Shown here: piece by piece, positions 1 through 8,742 of the stretch
How positions within the stretch are numbered: position 1 is the first letter of the stretch
Layout of the letters: each line of letters starts with the position of its first letter
From: Puniceicoccales bacterium
Lineage (GTDB): Bacteria; Verrucomicrobiota; Verrucomicrobiia; Opitutales; UBA9783
Assembly: GCA_031260015.1 (NCBI GenBank)
Contig: JAIRKR010000054.1
Coordinates: 1 to 45,684 of the forward strand
Length of the DNA stretch: 45,684 nucleotides
Reading direction: 5' to 3'
Notes under the pieces: generated by a model
The model's input: only the letters and a program-made list of their open reading frames with translations
The model's database searches: none
Told to the model about the DNA's origin: nothing
Made by a program: the position numbers and the translations under genes

Positions 1-1601
1 AGATCTTGCATCTCTTGCATTCTTGCGCCTCTTTCATGTAAGTAATCAACATCCGGATTCATTCCCTGCAACACAGCCCACGCACCGCAATCGCCGTCAT
101 GAGGGACGTCACGTAAAGTAAAAAACTCACGGATTCTCGGTAGATTCAAACTCACAGTTGGCAATAAACTGGAAACATAGGGCAATGAAAATAACCCATC
201 TTGTCTTTGCCAAATCATCTTTGTCCCTGATGGTGGAAAGTATAAATATACATACATTGGTACTTCCTTAATATCGGTTTGTGCTTCAAACTGCCTTGGA
301 TCACCTGATGGATTTTTATAAACTTTTAAATCTAACGCGTTTAATAGCATGCTTCCTTGAGTTTCTGGAAACTTCGTATCGTCACCAAGTATTAAGGAGT
401 GATTCCCACAAAGGCTAAATACGGGCATCAAAGCACCAAATCTATTGGCAACTGGAACTGGTATTTCTCTACCCGGCGGATTGTCTAATAATCTAAATTG
501 ATTAACGCCTTGCGGCCGGAAACAGTCTTGTGACGTAGTAAAATCCTTAAACCATGACATACTTGAATCGGGGAACGACACCGCTGAAGAAATAAAAGTG
601 GTTACAGGAATATTTTCGTCGATGTCTAGTTGGAACCTTAAATCGCTGAAGAAGTGCCCACCCTGAGGATGATTGTTAGCCAACCACTGTAAAAGATTTA
701 TATGTGTAAAACAAAATGGACACATGTCGCGTGTTGTGTGACCATGTAACTCAATGTGGACAATTTTGCGGCCCTTTTGTTGTTCTCTAATGAGGGTTCC
801 AATTTTTTTACGGTAAGCATGCAAAAAAAGTATGGTCCACGCTTCGCTGTCGGCAGCTCGAATAATGTCTTGTGGTTTTATGTCGTAGACGTTCTCTTGG
901 GTCCCCTGGGGTTGATGATAAAAATATTTCGCCAGTAATTGAAAAAATCTAGACTGAAGCCTAAATGTAGGCTTATATTCCGTCCTTTTCCCAGCAGAGT
1001 TTTGTGAATAAAATCCAGAAAAATCTGCATCTGGGTAACGACAACCCCGTGCAGGTATATATTGTGTCCTTCCCCTTTCGTCGATTAGCCCAATATAAAA
1101 ATTTTTCGGATTAGCTAGCAGATTATGAAAGTTAGCGAAATCTGCTTGTAAGTCCCGAGAAGAGGAGTCAAAAGGATGGGTTTTACATTCTTCAATAAGT
1201 TGCCATAAGTTTATCAAAGCACTATGTGATTGCTGATCCATTTTACTTTGAGTAGGAGGCACATGATTGTAAAAAACCCACCAATTTTCATTGTATAGCG
1301 GGACATGTTGTGATAGTATAGCAGAAGGTTGGCGTTGGGATAACTTTTGATTGATTGGAACTTCAATGTGGGTATTATCATCAAAATAGACGACCAGGGC
1401 ACATGCAAAGTAATTTTTCTCATTATCTTTACCCTCATTTAACCCAGCCAATGTAGCTGCATGAAACAGGCGCGCATGTAAATTTCGAATGTGCGGCGGC
1501 AAGGATTCATATGGACAAGTGATACTCACCGGAAAATTGCATGCAAAAACAAGTTTTGTACAAAATAAAAATGTGCCAAACAAAAACTGAAACACTTTCA
1601 T
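1..1601 (-). CDS. Secreted protein with OTU-like cysteine protease domain start; 3' end beyond window
   Basis: I translated the minus strand by hand from the ATG at 1601. The frame stays open to base 3, giving at least 533 residues with the C-terminus outside the window. The first ~20 residues are a signal peptide (MKVFQFLFGTFLF, cleavage near FAC), so export is expected. Residues ~25-490 align throughout with the neighbouring paralog at 2356-3786, including CPYESLPPHIRNLHARLF and the HGHTT.DMCPF region. Near the visible end is the motif D502-G503-D504-C505 followed by GAWAVLQ. This resembles the cysteine box of OTU-family deubiquitinases (D-G-[DN]-C); the catalytic His would lie outside the window. 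The family of the N-terminal ~490 residues is not recognised. An exported, host-directed effector is an inference. The reading frame is certain; the OTU assignment is moderate. Confidence 0.8.
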   Translation of the reverse strand, partial: MKVFQFLFGTFLFCTKLVFACNFPVSITCPYESLPPHIRNLHARLFHAATLAGLNEGKDNEKNYFACALVVYFDDNTHIEVPINQKLSQRQPSAILSQHVPLYNENWWVFYNHVPPTQSKMDQQSHSALINLWQLIEECKTHPFDSSSRDLQADFANFHNLLANPKNFYIGLIDERGRTQYIPARGCRYPDADFSGFYSQNSAGKRTEYKPTFRLQSRFFQLLAKYFYHQPQGTQENVYDIKPQDIIRAADSEAWTILFLHAYRKKIGTLIREQQKGRKIVHIELHGHTTRDMCPFCFTHINLLQWLANNHPQGGHFFSDLRFQLDIDENIPVTTFISSAVSFPDSSMSWFKDFTTSQDCFRPQGVNQFRLLDNPPGREIPVPVANRFGALMPVFSLCGNHSLILGDDTKFPETQGSMLLNALDLKVYKNPSGDPRQFEAQTDIKEVPMYVYLYFPPSGTKMIWQRQDGLFSLPYVSSLLPTVSLNLPRIREFFTLRDVPHDGDCGAWAVLQGMNPDVDYLHERGARMQEMQD

Positions 1602-1757
1602 AATAAAGACACTGACCCCATAAATAAAACAACAATCCTCGTACTAAAAATACCCAAACCTCTCATTTGAATCAAGTGCAAGAATTAGGATCATTGATAA
1701 GTTTCGTTGTGGTGTCAAGTTTCATTTCGAAAACAGACATAAAACGGTCTCAAGTAA

Positions 1758-2339
1758 ATGAGAAAATCAGGCCATGCACATGCTTCGAAAAATATCTTTG
1801 TCAAAAATGTGCACAAAAATTCTAAGAAAAATCGTTTATGCCTAAAAAAATTTCTTGACACGTTAAAAGGTTATTTACAGATAATAAAAGTTGTGAGTTG
1901 TTTTTTTAAAAAAAAGTATATTTGTTTACTTGCAGTAACCATGATTGAAGTAAACTCATTGTGGGCCATGCCCACGTATGCAGCCTGGAAAAAAGAAGCA
2001 CAAGAAGTTTTACCGAGTTCTTGTCAGGATCAGTTTTCACGCACCGAGAGTGCTACAGAGCAATGCCGTGTTGTGCATACTAAAATTTGGGCAAAAGTCT
2101 GCCAGAAACACTATCGCGGCAGTTGGATAAAAACGTTGCCAACAATGCATGCATTGTGTACACTAGGATACTTTTTAGTTCAGGCCGATCTGATAAGTCG
2201 TGGCAATGCTATGGCAAGTGTAGAGTACGCCTTAGATTTATTAGACTCAGAAGCGACTCCTGAACTTCAGACGGAATGGAAACCTAAGTTTGAAGAAATT
2301 CAACAAGCACTGCTAGCGATTAAATATCCTCTGCAATAG
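1758..2339 (+). CDS. Hypothetical small exported protein between two paralogous genes
   Basis: 193 codons from ATG 1758. The first ~45 residues are Lys/Asn-rich and look unlike a normal N-terminus. A GTG at 1893 would give a shorter product starting VSCFFKKKYICLLAV, a basic stretch followed by a hydrophobic segment ending near LWAMPTYA, which reads as a signal peptide. The mature part (~120 residues) has about five cysteines and an acidic, helical C-terminal half. I recognise no family. Its last codons (about 2331-2339) coincide with the point where the minus-strand paralog loses similarity to its intact copy. The gene may therefore have arrived with, or been created at, that breakpoint. No clear Shine-Dalgarno sequence precedes either start. 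Confidence 0.5.
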   Translation: MRKSGHAHASKNIFVKNVHKNSKKNRLCLKKFLDTLKGYLQIIKVVSCFFKKKYICLLAVTMIEVNSLWAMPTYAAWKKEAQEVLPSSCQDQFSRTESATEQCRVVHTKIWAKVCQKHYRGSWIKTLPTMHALCTLGYFLVQADLISRGNAMASVEYALDLLDSEATPELQTEWKPKFEEIQQALLAIKYPLQ

Positions 2340-2355
2340 AGCCCATACATCGCAA

Positions 2356-3786
2356 TTACCGTCTGGAGGTAGGTTGCATGGGAGACTTGGCGCGTGGGTT
2401 TGATAGGGGTGAACTTACGGTTGACAGTAAACCGGAGACGTAGGGTAATTTAAATGCTTTATCTTTTTGTTTTTCCAAAATCATCTTGGTCTTTGACGCG
2501 GGGAAGTATACGTATACATACTTGAATGTTTTTTCATCAACATTATTTTGCACTTCAAATTGATTTGGCTGACCCGATGTATTTTTGTAAGTTTTCAAAT
2601 CTAATGCATTTAATAGTGTGCTTCCCTGCGTCTCCATAAACCTAGTATCTGGATTTTTCACAAAGCGTAGGTGGTGATTTCCGTAAAGCCTAAATACGGG
2701 CATTAAAGCACCCCATCTATGGACAAGTGAAACTGGAATTTCTCCGCATAACGTATAATTTAGCAAACTATTGTCCAGCAACCTAAATTGATTAACGCTT
2801 TGGAGTCGATACCCCTCTTGTGGCGTAATAAACTCATGAAACCATGACTTGCTGGAATCTTGAAATTGCAACGCTGAAGATATGAAAGTGGTTACGGGAA
2901 CATTGCCATCGATGTATAGCTGAAATCGTAAGTTACCGAAGCAATGGTCCATACCCACAGGGTTATTATTGGCCAGCCATTGTAAAAGATTCATGTGTGC
3001 AAAGCCAAATGGGCACATGTCCTGCGTGGTGTGACCATGGAATTCAATGCGGAGTATTTTGCGGCCTCTTTGCCGCTCTTTAACGAGGTCTGCAATTCTT
3101 TTACAGTAGGTATGCAAAAACCATAGGGCCCACGCTTCACCATCGGTGGGACGAATAAAGGTTTGTGGTGGTATTTGCCCCACTGCCTGTTGCTTACATC
3201 GGTTATAAAATTTATAGAAGTACGTACGCAAGATGGCCAAAAACGCATCTTTCGTGGATGGGAATTGCTTACCAGGGTTTTTTAGCATGCAATAAAAATT
3301 CTCAGCATCGGTGGCCCTTGGGTCCCCCCGAAGAGTTTTTTGTTGGTTGTGCCACAGTGTCCATAAATTCATTAGAGTCGTATATGAGGAAAATGAAGGT
3401 TGTTCACTGCCGTAGAAAACCCACCAATCTTCATTGTATAACGACACATGTTGCGATCGTGCAACTTTTCGAACCAGTGATTTCTCTGCCACGGGGAACA
3501 ACTTTTCACCTATTGGAATTTCCGTATGCGTGCCATCTTTAAAATAGACGACAAACGCACACACAAAGTGATTTTTCTCCTTCTCTTCATCCCACTCTAG
3601 CCCAGCCAATGAAGCTGCGTAAAACAGTCGCGCATGCAAATTTCGAATATGCGGCGGTAGTGACTCATAGGGACAAGCGGTACTCACCAGAAAATCGCAC
3701 GCAAGGATTAGTCTGCAGCCAACGAGGCAATAGGCGGCCACTAAAGTAATAGGCTTAAATATCTTCACAAATTGTCGGTGAAGCAC
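2356..3786 (-). CDS. Truncated, frameshifted paralog of the secreted OTU-like protein
   Basis: 476 codons from ATG 3786. After a hydrophobic leader (about residues 8-30, ending LILAC) it follows the protein at 1-1601 closely, sharing CPYESLPPHIRNLHARLF, the HGHTTQDMCPF region and LLNALDLKTYKN. It lacks part of a loop after residue ~130. Near the C-terminus the alignment breaks. Between a shared AAGT/GAGT stretch and a shared GACGG stretch, this copy has 49 bases where the other has 51. The frame then ends SPMQPTSRR-stop. The cysteine box survives in the next frame (PPDGNC.VWALLQ, about 2341-2370), and similarity ends near 2331. The product therefore lacks the catalytic domain: either a pseudogene or a shortened secreted protein. 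It faces away from the gene at 4129. Confidence 0.7.
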   Translation of the reverse strand: MLHRQFVKIFKPITLVAAYCLVGCRLILACDFLVSTACPYESLPPHIRNLHARLFYAASLAGLEWDEEKEKNHFVCAFVVYFKDGTHTEIPIGEKLFPVAEKSLVRKVARSQHVSLYNEDWWVFYGSEQPSFSSYTTLMNLWTLWHNQQKTLRGDPRATDAENFYCMLKNPGKQFPSTKDAFLAILRTYFYKFYNRCKQQAVGQIPPQTFIRPTDGEAWALWFLHTYCKRIADLVKERQRGRKILRIEFHGHTTQDMCPFGFAHMNLLQWLANNNPVGMDHCFGNLRFQLYIDGNVPVTTFISSALQFQDSSKSWFHEFITPQEGYRLQSVNQFRLLDNSLLNYTLCGEIPVSLVHRWGALMPVFRLYGNHHLRFVKNPDTRFMETQGSTLLNALDLKTYKNTSGQPNQFEVQNNVDEKTFKYVYVYFPASKTKMILEKQKDKAFKLPYVSGLLSTVSSPLSNPRAKSPMQPTSRR

Positions 3787-4128
3787 ATTTCACTCCAAGT
3801 TTTTAATGCTCAAGCTATTACTCTCTACAATTACATTCGGCGTGTACAATAAACACCCACAAGCTGTTCTGCTAAATCTCAAAGGTTTGCAAGGCTATAA
3901 GGCTATTGTGGGTAAAAGTGTTTAACCGAAGGGTTCTCGAAATTCAGAGAAATTGAGCAAGTGTTATTGTGGAAGGCGTTATACAATTTCTCTTTTATCT
4001 TTTCTGGCGGAAGAGAACATTGCATACATTTACCAAAAGACTTGCCAAAAGGTCAGGGACCCACCTTAAATATACTCGTATACCTACTTACAAATATTTG
4101 TATGAAGCGTGGTGATAGATGTTGAGTT
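3787..4128. other. Intergenic region with a 14-bp palindrome
   Basis: 342 bases separate divergent genes, and no open frame of note is seen. A perfect palindrome TACAAATATTTGTA lies at 4089-4102, about 27 bases before the ATG at 4129, where an operator could sit. In AT-rich DNA such a palindrome can be chance. No convincing sigma70 promoter was found. Confidence 0.3.
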
Positions 4129-5436
4129 TTGCCATGTTTTCAAGCTAGTTGCTTTCATGTGAAGACAAATGAATCAAGATTGGGAAAAGTGATTGTTGTG
4201 AAACCAATTATAAGTGCTATTCAGGCCGCATACACCGTTTTGAAAACCAAAATGTTACGTCGCATTGTGTCCGAAACTAGTCCTTCAAGTTTTTCTGCAG
4301 CAATTCAAAATCTACTTAAACAATCCACCTGGTTATTACTCCCATTGAGCAACGAAAAATCTATTTTGTTGGTCTCGCAAACACTCTGCAAAAGTCGTAT
4401 ACAAAAGTTGGAAGCGTATTTAAATAAGTCCATCGTGGTGCGTATTGTTTCTCTAAATCACTTGCGACAATGGATTCAGTGGCATCGTCAATATCGTTTG
4501 CCGACATCGGACAGTTTTCCAAATACAAATCCATCGGTGCATAAAATTTTATGCGAAGCGCAAGAACTTTCGGCTTCTGACTGTTATATTCAACGAACCG
4601 AGACTTGTTACAAAACTTTTTATCGTGTCCGTGGGAATCTAACAACACCCAAAGAATTGTCTCCCATCCACGGACAACAGTTACTGATGAGTTTTTTAAT
4701 TCTAGCGCACCTTAATTTGGACAAAACTGGTCATCCTCAAGAGGGACATTTTCGTTACCCATTGGCGGACAATTCCATTTTCTGCCGCCTATCTTATATT
4801 GCGAGTGATACCGCTCAAAGTCTCGTATTAAGGCTGTTTCATGACACATCCACACAATTCGAATTATGTTCTCTAGGTATGCCCAAATCGCTTGTCAATA
4901 ACCTTAAACACACGCTCAAAACACACAAGAGTGGCATGATCCTTCTAACGGGTCCAACGGGGAGCGGTAAAACAACAACGCTCTACAGTTTAATTCATTT
5001 TCTTGCCGGTGAACGTAAGAAAATTATTACGCTTGAAGATCCCATAGAAGCTGAAATTGATGGCGTGGTACAAACCGAAATCAATGAAAATGTTGGCTAC
5101 GATTTTGCAACTGGACTTAAGGCCGTATTACGACAAGATCCCGACGTCATTGTTGTGGGTGAAATAAGAGATACCACCGCCGCACTACACGCATTTCACG
5201 CCTGTTTGTCGGGCTACTTGGTCATTACGACCTTGCACGCAAAGTCCTTGGAAGAAGTCCCCTTTCGCTGCGCAGAACTGGGTATCGAGATAAGTACCTT
5301 TAACGACAACATCCTATATACCCTTCACCAAGTACTCCAAAATTTACCTCACCAAAATAATCGAGCTAATCTGATTTTCCAACGCCAAGCGATTTTTAAC
5401 CGTAAACAGCCTAACTTAGGCGGTTGTTCTGTCTAA
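4129..5436 (+). CDS. GspE/PilB-family secretion or pilus assembly ATPase
   Basis: 435 residues. This is a hexameric ATPase of the type II secretion/type IV pilus superfamily, which acts at the inner membrane to power pseudopilus or pilus assembly. Visible motifs: Walker A GPTGSGKTT at residues 275-283; Asp box ITLEDPIE at ~299-306; Walker B RQDPDVIVVGEIRD at ~335-348; His box TTLHA at 367-371. It is shorter than classical GspE (~500 residues). The N-terminal region is short, and the C-terminal metal-binding four-cysteine loop is absent, as in some compact homologs. No other secretion or pilus genes lie in the window, so the partner apparatus must be elsewhere or missing. The ATG at 4129 has only a weak ribosome site; later starts are possible. 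The family is certain; the system it serves is not. Confidence 0.85.
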   Translation: MPCFQASCFHVKTNESRLGKVIVVKPIISAIQAAYTVLKTKMLRRIVSETSPSSFSAAIQNLLKQSTWLLLPLSNEKSILLVSQTLCKSRIQKLEAYLNKSIVVRIVSLNHLRQWIQWHRQYRLPTSDSFPNTNPSVHKILCEAQELSASDCYIQRTETCYKTFYRVRGNLTTPKELSPIHGQQLLMSFLILAHLNLDKTGHPQEGHFRYPLADNSIFCRLSYIASDTAQSLVLRLFHDTSTQFELCSLGMPKSLVNNLKHTLKTHKSGMILLTGPTGSGKTTTLYSLIHFLAGERKKIITLEDPIEAEIDGVVQTEINENVGYDFATGLKAVLRQDPDVIVVGEIRDTTAALHAFHACLSGYLVITTLHAKSLEEVPFRCAELGIEISTFNDNILYTLHQVLQNLPHQNNRANLIFQRQAIFNRKQPNLGGCSV

Positions 5437-5663
5437 ACAAATGCTTCCGACGATCCGCTGAACCTGGCTGCCCTGCATGGGAAAGTTGAAAAAATTGGTC
5501 ATTTCATAAGCTCTTAAAGTCTTTGTCGTAGGGCAACATTTTCTAAATGGTCATCAACAAATTCGACCTGAAATTCATTCGCAAAAATAAAGATCCATGC
5601 TTGACTTTTCCAATGCACACTTCAATTTTAAAGACGTTACACTCAAAAGTGCTTAAGTAATTC

Positions 5664-7427
5664 ATGCAAAACTTTGCAAACCAATGTTTAGATATGGCCC
5701 GTTCCGTTTTGGGACACAATTTATCGGCCATTAATGAAGATGGAACCGTACTACCATTTGGCAATGAAATAGCTGTGCCGGAAGAAGGTGCCCACGCATT
5801 GGCTGCCATGGGTGAATTTTATAGGGCAACGCGTGAAACGACCTTGGGAACTTTTGACATTATTGATCTGGGTGCCCGCTGCTTAACGCACCAAGCCTTT
5901 GCGGAAGGCGAAAACAACCGTGCCCTAGCTTATTCGGCTTTGGGGCTATTGGCATTTGGACCCGCAAAGCAGAGAAACCTGATTTGGGAACGCCTGATGG
6001 ACCCAACGCGTGAACAACTGGATAAACGCTTGTTGGCACGTACCCATGCCAAAGGCATTTTTCAAGCTTTCAACATAGCAAAAGCAGTTGCCCGTTACAG
6101 TATGGGGCTCACAAAAAAAGATGAAACCGGTCGACTCATTGACAAATTTTTAGAACAAATTCAGGAAACAAGTACCCATGGGTTCTTTTCGGACGAAACG
6201 GAACACGGGATAGGTGGCGTATACGACGTTTTGGGGTTAATGTGCTTTATCTTCATTCGGCAAGCTCTAAAACTACATGTCAACTTGTCCCTATGCGAAC
6301 GCAAATTACCTAGTTTACGGACATTTGCAGAAAAATATTTAAAGTTATTTCCCGACCTTGTTCGTTCCGATGGACTCGGGTGGGCCTACGGCAGAGGTGT
6401 CGGCGTCTACGGGCAAATGTACTGCATCAGCATGATTTTACAATTCCTTCGCGACGGCTGGATTGGTGCGGACAAAAAACCAATTTATCTAGACTTGTTA
6501 CGCCGCTTATTTCAATATTTTTTCGTTACCTACTTGGATCAAGAAAATGGTGCATTGGTTGTGAATGATACCGAACGTTCTGCCCTGCTTTCGCAAACGA
6601 CACGCATCGTTAATTTTGATGCCGCACGTTATTTATGCCAATGGTCACGGCTGGCAAATGTTGTGGGTATTTCGTTGAATGTCCCCGCAGGCGTTCCCAA
6701 AACGAGCGGACGATTTATTATTTTCGATAAATCAAACCAAAAGGAGCAAGGCGTTTTCACCTACCAAAACGCATCCTCCAAACTGCATGTTCAATTACCC
6801 TTAGTCAGTGGACGCGGCAAAACCAATGAGTCCGATGCTTTGGCGTTTCCTCACTGCCCGGGAGTTTTCGATTGGCCCGTTAACACGTATCTGCCTATTT
6901 TATTACCCGAACTAACGCTGGGGACCGTTAAGGTCATTCCTTCCTATTACGGCAAAAGATGCACCACCGGCCTAGGCTTAAACAATACTTTTTTTTTCCG
7001 CTACGAACAACCGGAACTCATTTCACACGACGAAAACCTATTGTCCGGACTGGGAAGCTGTAAGGTGAGTTGGACGTTTGAAAAAGATGAGGTTAAAGCG
7101 GATTTTTCCTTTAGATTTAAGCAGGCAATTACCTTGGATACCTTTAGATACGTAATTCCCATTTGCGCTCCGCATTCACGTTACCGCCTTGGAAGTTCTT
7201 TTATGTTGGGTGAAAATAGCTTGCAAGCGATCGTTCTAAAAGATGATTTCGGCGCAAGTTGGAAAGATATCCAAGACGTCATTCAAAATCCCGCCTACAA
7301 GACCTATTACGGGAAAATTTGCTACCTGCAAGTTTTGGAACGCACAATGCCTCTCAATTTACAAGCAAACAAGGAATACCAACTACAAATTCAATTGCGA
7401 CCGGACATTCAATGGATCGCAAAGTAG
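5664..7427 (+). CDS. Large alpha-toroid/beta-sandwich protein, DUF2264 or heparinase-like (tentative)
   Basis: 587 residues from ATG 5664; an in-frame TAA just upstream fixes this as the first possible ATG. No signal peptide is visible, so it is probably cytoplasmic. Residues ~1-330 are helical with repeated aromatic/glycine segments, including HGFFSDETEHGIGG and SDGLGWAYGRGVGVYGQ. Residues ~340-587 are strand-rich. That order (helical toroid, then beta-sandwich) is typical of polysaccharide lyases and of DUF2264 proteins, whose DG..xxYGR motif resembles DGLGWAYGR here. I could not assign catalytic residues, so a role in glycan processing is inference. It stands alone between two unrelated genes, 227 bases after the ATPase. 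Confidence 0.65.
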   Translation: MQNFANQCLDMARSVLGHNLSAINEDGTVLPFGNEIAVPEEGAHALAAMGEFYRATRETTLGTFDIIDLGARCLTHQAFAEGENNRALAYSALGLLAFGPAKQRNLIWERLMDPTREQLDKRLLARTHAKGIFQAFNIAKAVARYSMGLTKKDETGRLIDKFLEQIQETSTHGFFSDETEHGIGGVYDVLGLMCFIFIRQALKLHVNLSLCERKLPSLRTFAEKYLKLFPDLVRSDGLGWAYGRGVGVYGQMYCISMILQFLRDGWIGADKKPIYLDLLRRLFQYFFVTYLDQENGALVVNDTERSALLSQTTRIVNFDAARYLCQWSRLANVVGISLNVPAGVPKTSGRFIIFDKSNQKEQGVFTYQNASSKLHVQLPLVSGRGKTNESDALAFPHCPGVFDWPVNTYLPILLPELTLGTVKVIPSYYGKRCTTGLGLNNTFFFRYEQPELISHDENLLSGLGSCKVSWTFEKDEVKADFSFRFKQAITLDTFRYVIPICAPHSRYRLGSSFMLGENSLQAIVLKDDFGASWKDIQDVIQNPAYKTYYGKICYLQVLERTMPLNLQANKEYQLQIQLRPDIQWIAK

Positions 7428-7443
7428 TGTTTCACGCTGCAAG

Positions 7444-7502
7444 GGTTCAATTTGCGTCATGGGGATCGGTACGTTATTGTTATCCGGTTACCAAGCGACG
7501 AC
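7444..7502 (+). pseudogene. Remnant of a lipoprotein signal peptide, duplicate of the 9012 gene start
   Basis: About 58 bases match the start of the lipoprotein gene at 9012 at roughly four of five positions. Translated, this stretch reads SICVMGIGTLLLSGYQATT, against SVCVMGIGTLLLSGCQTT in the intact gene. The lipobox cysteine codon TGC has become TAC. No start codon or remaining body follows in this frame. It is a decayed partial duplicate. Confidence 0.65.
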
Positions 7503-7697
7503 CTACCTCTTATCAACTTGTATCGTTTTGTTTTTAACTATTTACCGAGAAGTCAATATCAATATCTACAACTACATCCTCGTTTCCCGATAAAAAGTCT
7601 AAAATTTTCAGACATGCAAATGCCCGCATTGCATGAAAAATATGCAACTTATAACATAAAGAAACATAAAAAGAATTATTGGCAACTATCGCGTTAA
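7497..7697 (+). pseudogene. Remnant of a sulfatase-like gene C-terminus
   Basis: In the frame starting near 7497 the sequence reads LPLINLYRFVFNYL, then QYQYLQL. This matches the C-terminal signature of the sulfatase-like proteins elsewhere in the window (FINLYRFIFNHLF at 23560, LVNLYRLIFNKLF near 45450, FKNLYRWVFKLL near 31400). The catalytic part is missing. The fragment is joined directly to the lipoprotein remnant at 7444-7502, making a scar built from two unrelated genes. The remainder to 7697 has no recognisable match. Confidence 0.55.
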
Positions 7698-7810
7698 CAG
7701 CGCCGCCTATTTTTTTACGTTTTCTAAAATTTGTTGAATATCATCACATTACACAACTTAAGGGGGCCATGAGCTCGCACAATATAAGTTTAAAAAATTA
7801 AAAAATATGC

Positions 7811-7840
7811 TTGACAAAGAATAAATTATTTTAATACAAC
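7811..7840 (+). promoter_or_regulatory. Putative sigma70 promoter of the 7873 gene
   Basis: TTGACA at 7811-7816 is a perfect -35 box. Possible -10 boxes are TAATAC at 7832 (15-base spacer) or TACAAC at 7835 (18-base spacer). It lies 30-60 bases before the start codon, and a strong Shine-Dalgarno (AAAGGAAG) follows at about 7861-7868. Confidence 0.5.
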
Positions 7841-7872
7841 ATGTCGCATAAATCTTAAACAAAGGAAGTAAT

Positions 7873-8541
7873 ATGAATAAAATTATAAAAGCTGGTCTTG
7901 TAGCGTCAAGTATGGTGGGTGAAGTTGCCTTAAATGCCTGGTACTGCATGGACTGTCAACGTGATCACCAACTTCGGATTTGTATCGCAACAGGTAAAAC
8001 ATATGGGCAGCAAGCACTGGACATGGATCCTACTGCGTTTCCGTTGGTAGGACATGTGAATGATGTTCCGGTTCATGGTCCGATAAATGGTATTTATTAT
8101 AAGACACCCGACAAGAAAATGGTCCAAAGACTTGCAGGCCAATGGTTATATTGTACCGTATGGTCAGATGTGTTTGTAGGAAAAGCGGATGAAGTTTTCG
8201 GTATGGATGGTCATCCTTTGCCACAGGTAGGTGCTCTAGCCGATGGTTGTACCGTTTATCAGTTATCCAATAAGCCTACTTTTATTGCCACAATAAAGAG
8301 CCCTTCAAACGGGACGGAGGGGTGTGTTGATATTGTGCCTCTATCAGTTATTATACACAAGGATCGTTTTGTGTATTTTCGTCACTGTTATGCTTATTCA
8401 AAACATGAGTTTTTTTTGAGCCCCGAGGCTAATGGTGCTTATTTTGATGGTTGTGTTTGGATTAATAAAAAGACAGATAAAGTGTACAAACGCGAAACGC
8501 AACTGCCTCGAAATTGGACCATACTACTTGAGGACTTCTAG
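7873..8541 (+). CDS. Hypothetical secreted protein, single-gene unit
   Basis: 222 residues from ATG 7873, with a good Shine-Dalgarno (AAAGGAAG) 5 bases upstream. The N-terminus (MNKIIKAGLVASSMVGEVAL, then NAWYC) looks like a signal peptide, so export is likely. The mature part has eight or more cysteines, including a CMDC pair right after the leader, plus CTVW, GCVD and GCVW; disulfides in the periplasm or outside are plausible. It is rich in Gly and aromatics, suggesting a beta fold. No family is recognised. Its own promoter (7811) and a strong terminator (8608) make it an independent, probably well-expressed gene. Confidence 0.7.
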   Translation: MNKIIKAGLVASSMVGEVALNAWYCMDCQRDHQLRICIATGKTYGQQALDMDPTAFPLVGHVNDVPVHGPINGIYYKTPDKKMVQRLAGQWLYCTVWSDVFVGKADEVFGMDGHPLPQVGALADGCTVYQLSNKPTFIATIKSPSNGTEGCVDIVPLSVIIHKDRFVYFRHCYAYSKHEFFLSPEANGAYFDGCVWINKKTDKVYKRETQLPRNWTILLEDF

Positions 8542-8607
8542 AAAAGCACATAGAAGCAACAGAAGTAAGAGAGTTCTGTGCGTCCGTGTTGTTATTATAC
8601 TTGTTTT

Positions 8608-8640
8608 AAAAATGCTACCCGTGGGTAGCATTTTTATTTT
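8608..8640 (+). terminator. Rho-independent terminator after the 7873 gene
   Basis: The inverted repeat AAAAATGCTACC / GGTAGCATTTTT with loop CGTG lies at 8608-8635 and is followed by more T residues to 8640. It is a strong intrinsic terminator 66 bases after the stop codon. The flanking A and T runs would also let it work on the minus strand. Confidence 0.9.
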
Positions 8641-8742
8641 GAACAAATTGAATCATATAAAAAGTGGCGCATTTTTAATACATAGCATAGCATTTTCAAA
8701 TAAGTTTAAAGTCTACATATACAGTAACGGGCAATTTTGAAT

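Noticed and set aside
756..1438. Short open frames on both strands inside 756-1438
   Set aside because: They are shadows of the long minus-strand frame that I could translate without a stop from 1601 to the window edge.
3165..3542. 125-codon plus-strand open frame opposite the truncated paralog
   Set aside because: It is antisense to a frame with clear homology to the intact copy at 1-1601; no ribosome site or motif.
7452..7697. Independent small gene at 7452-7697
   Set aside because: Its content is explained by pieces of two other gene families joined together; no ribosome site.
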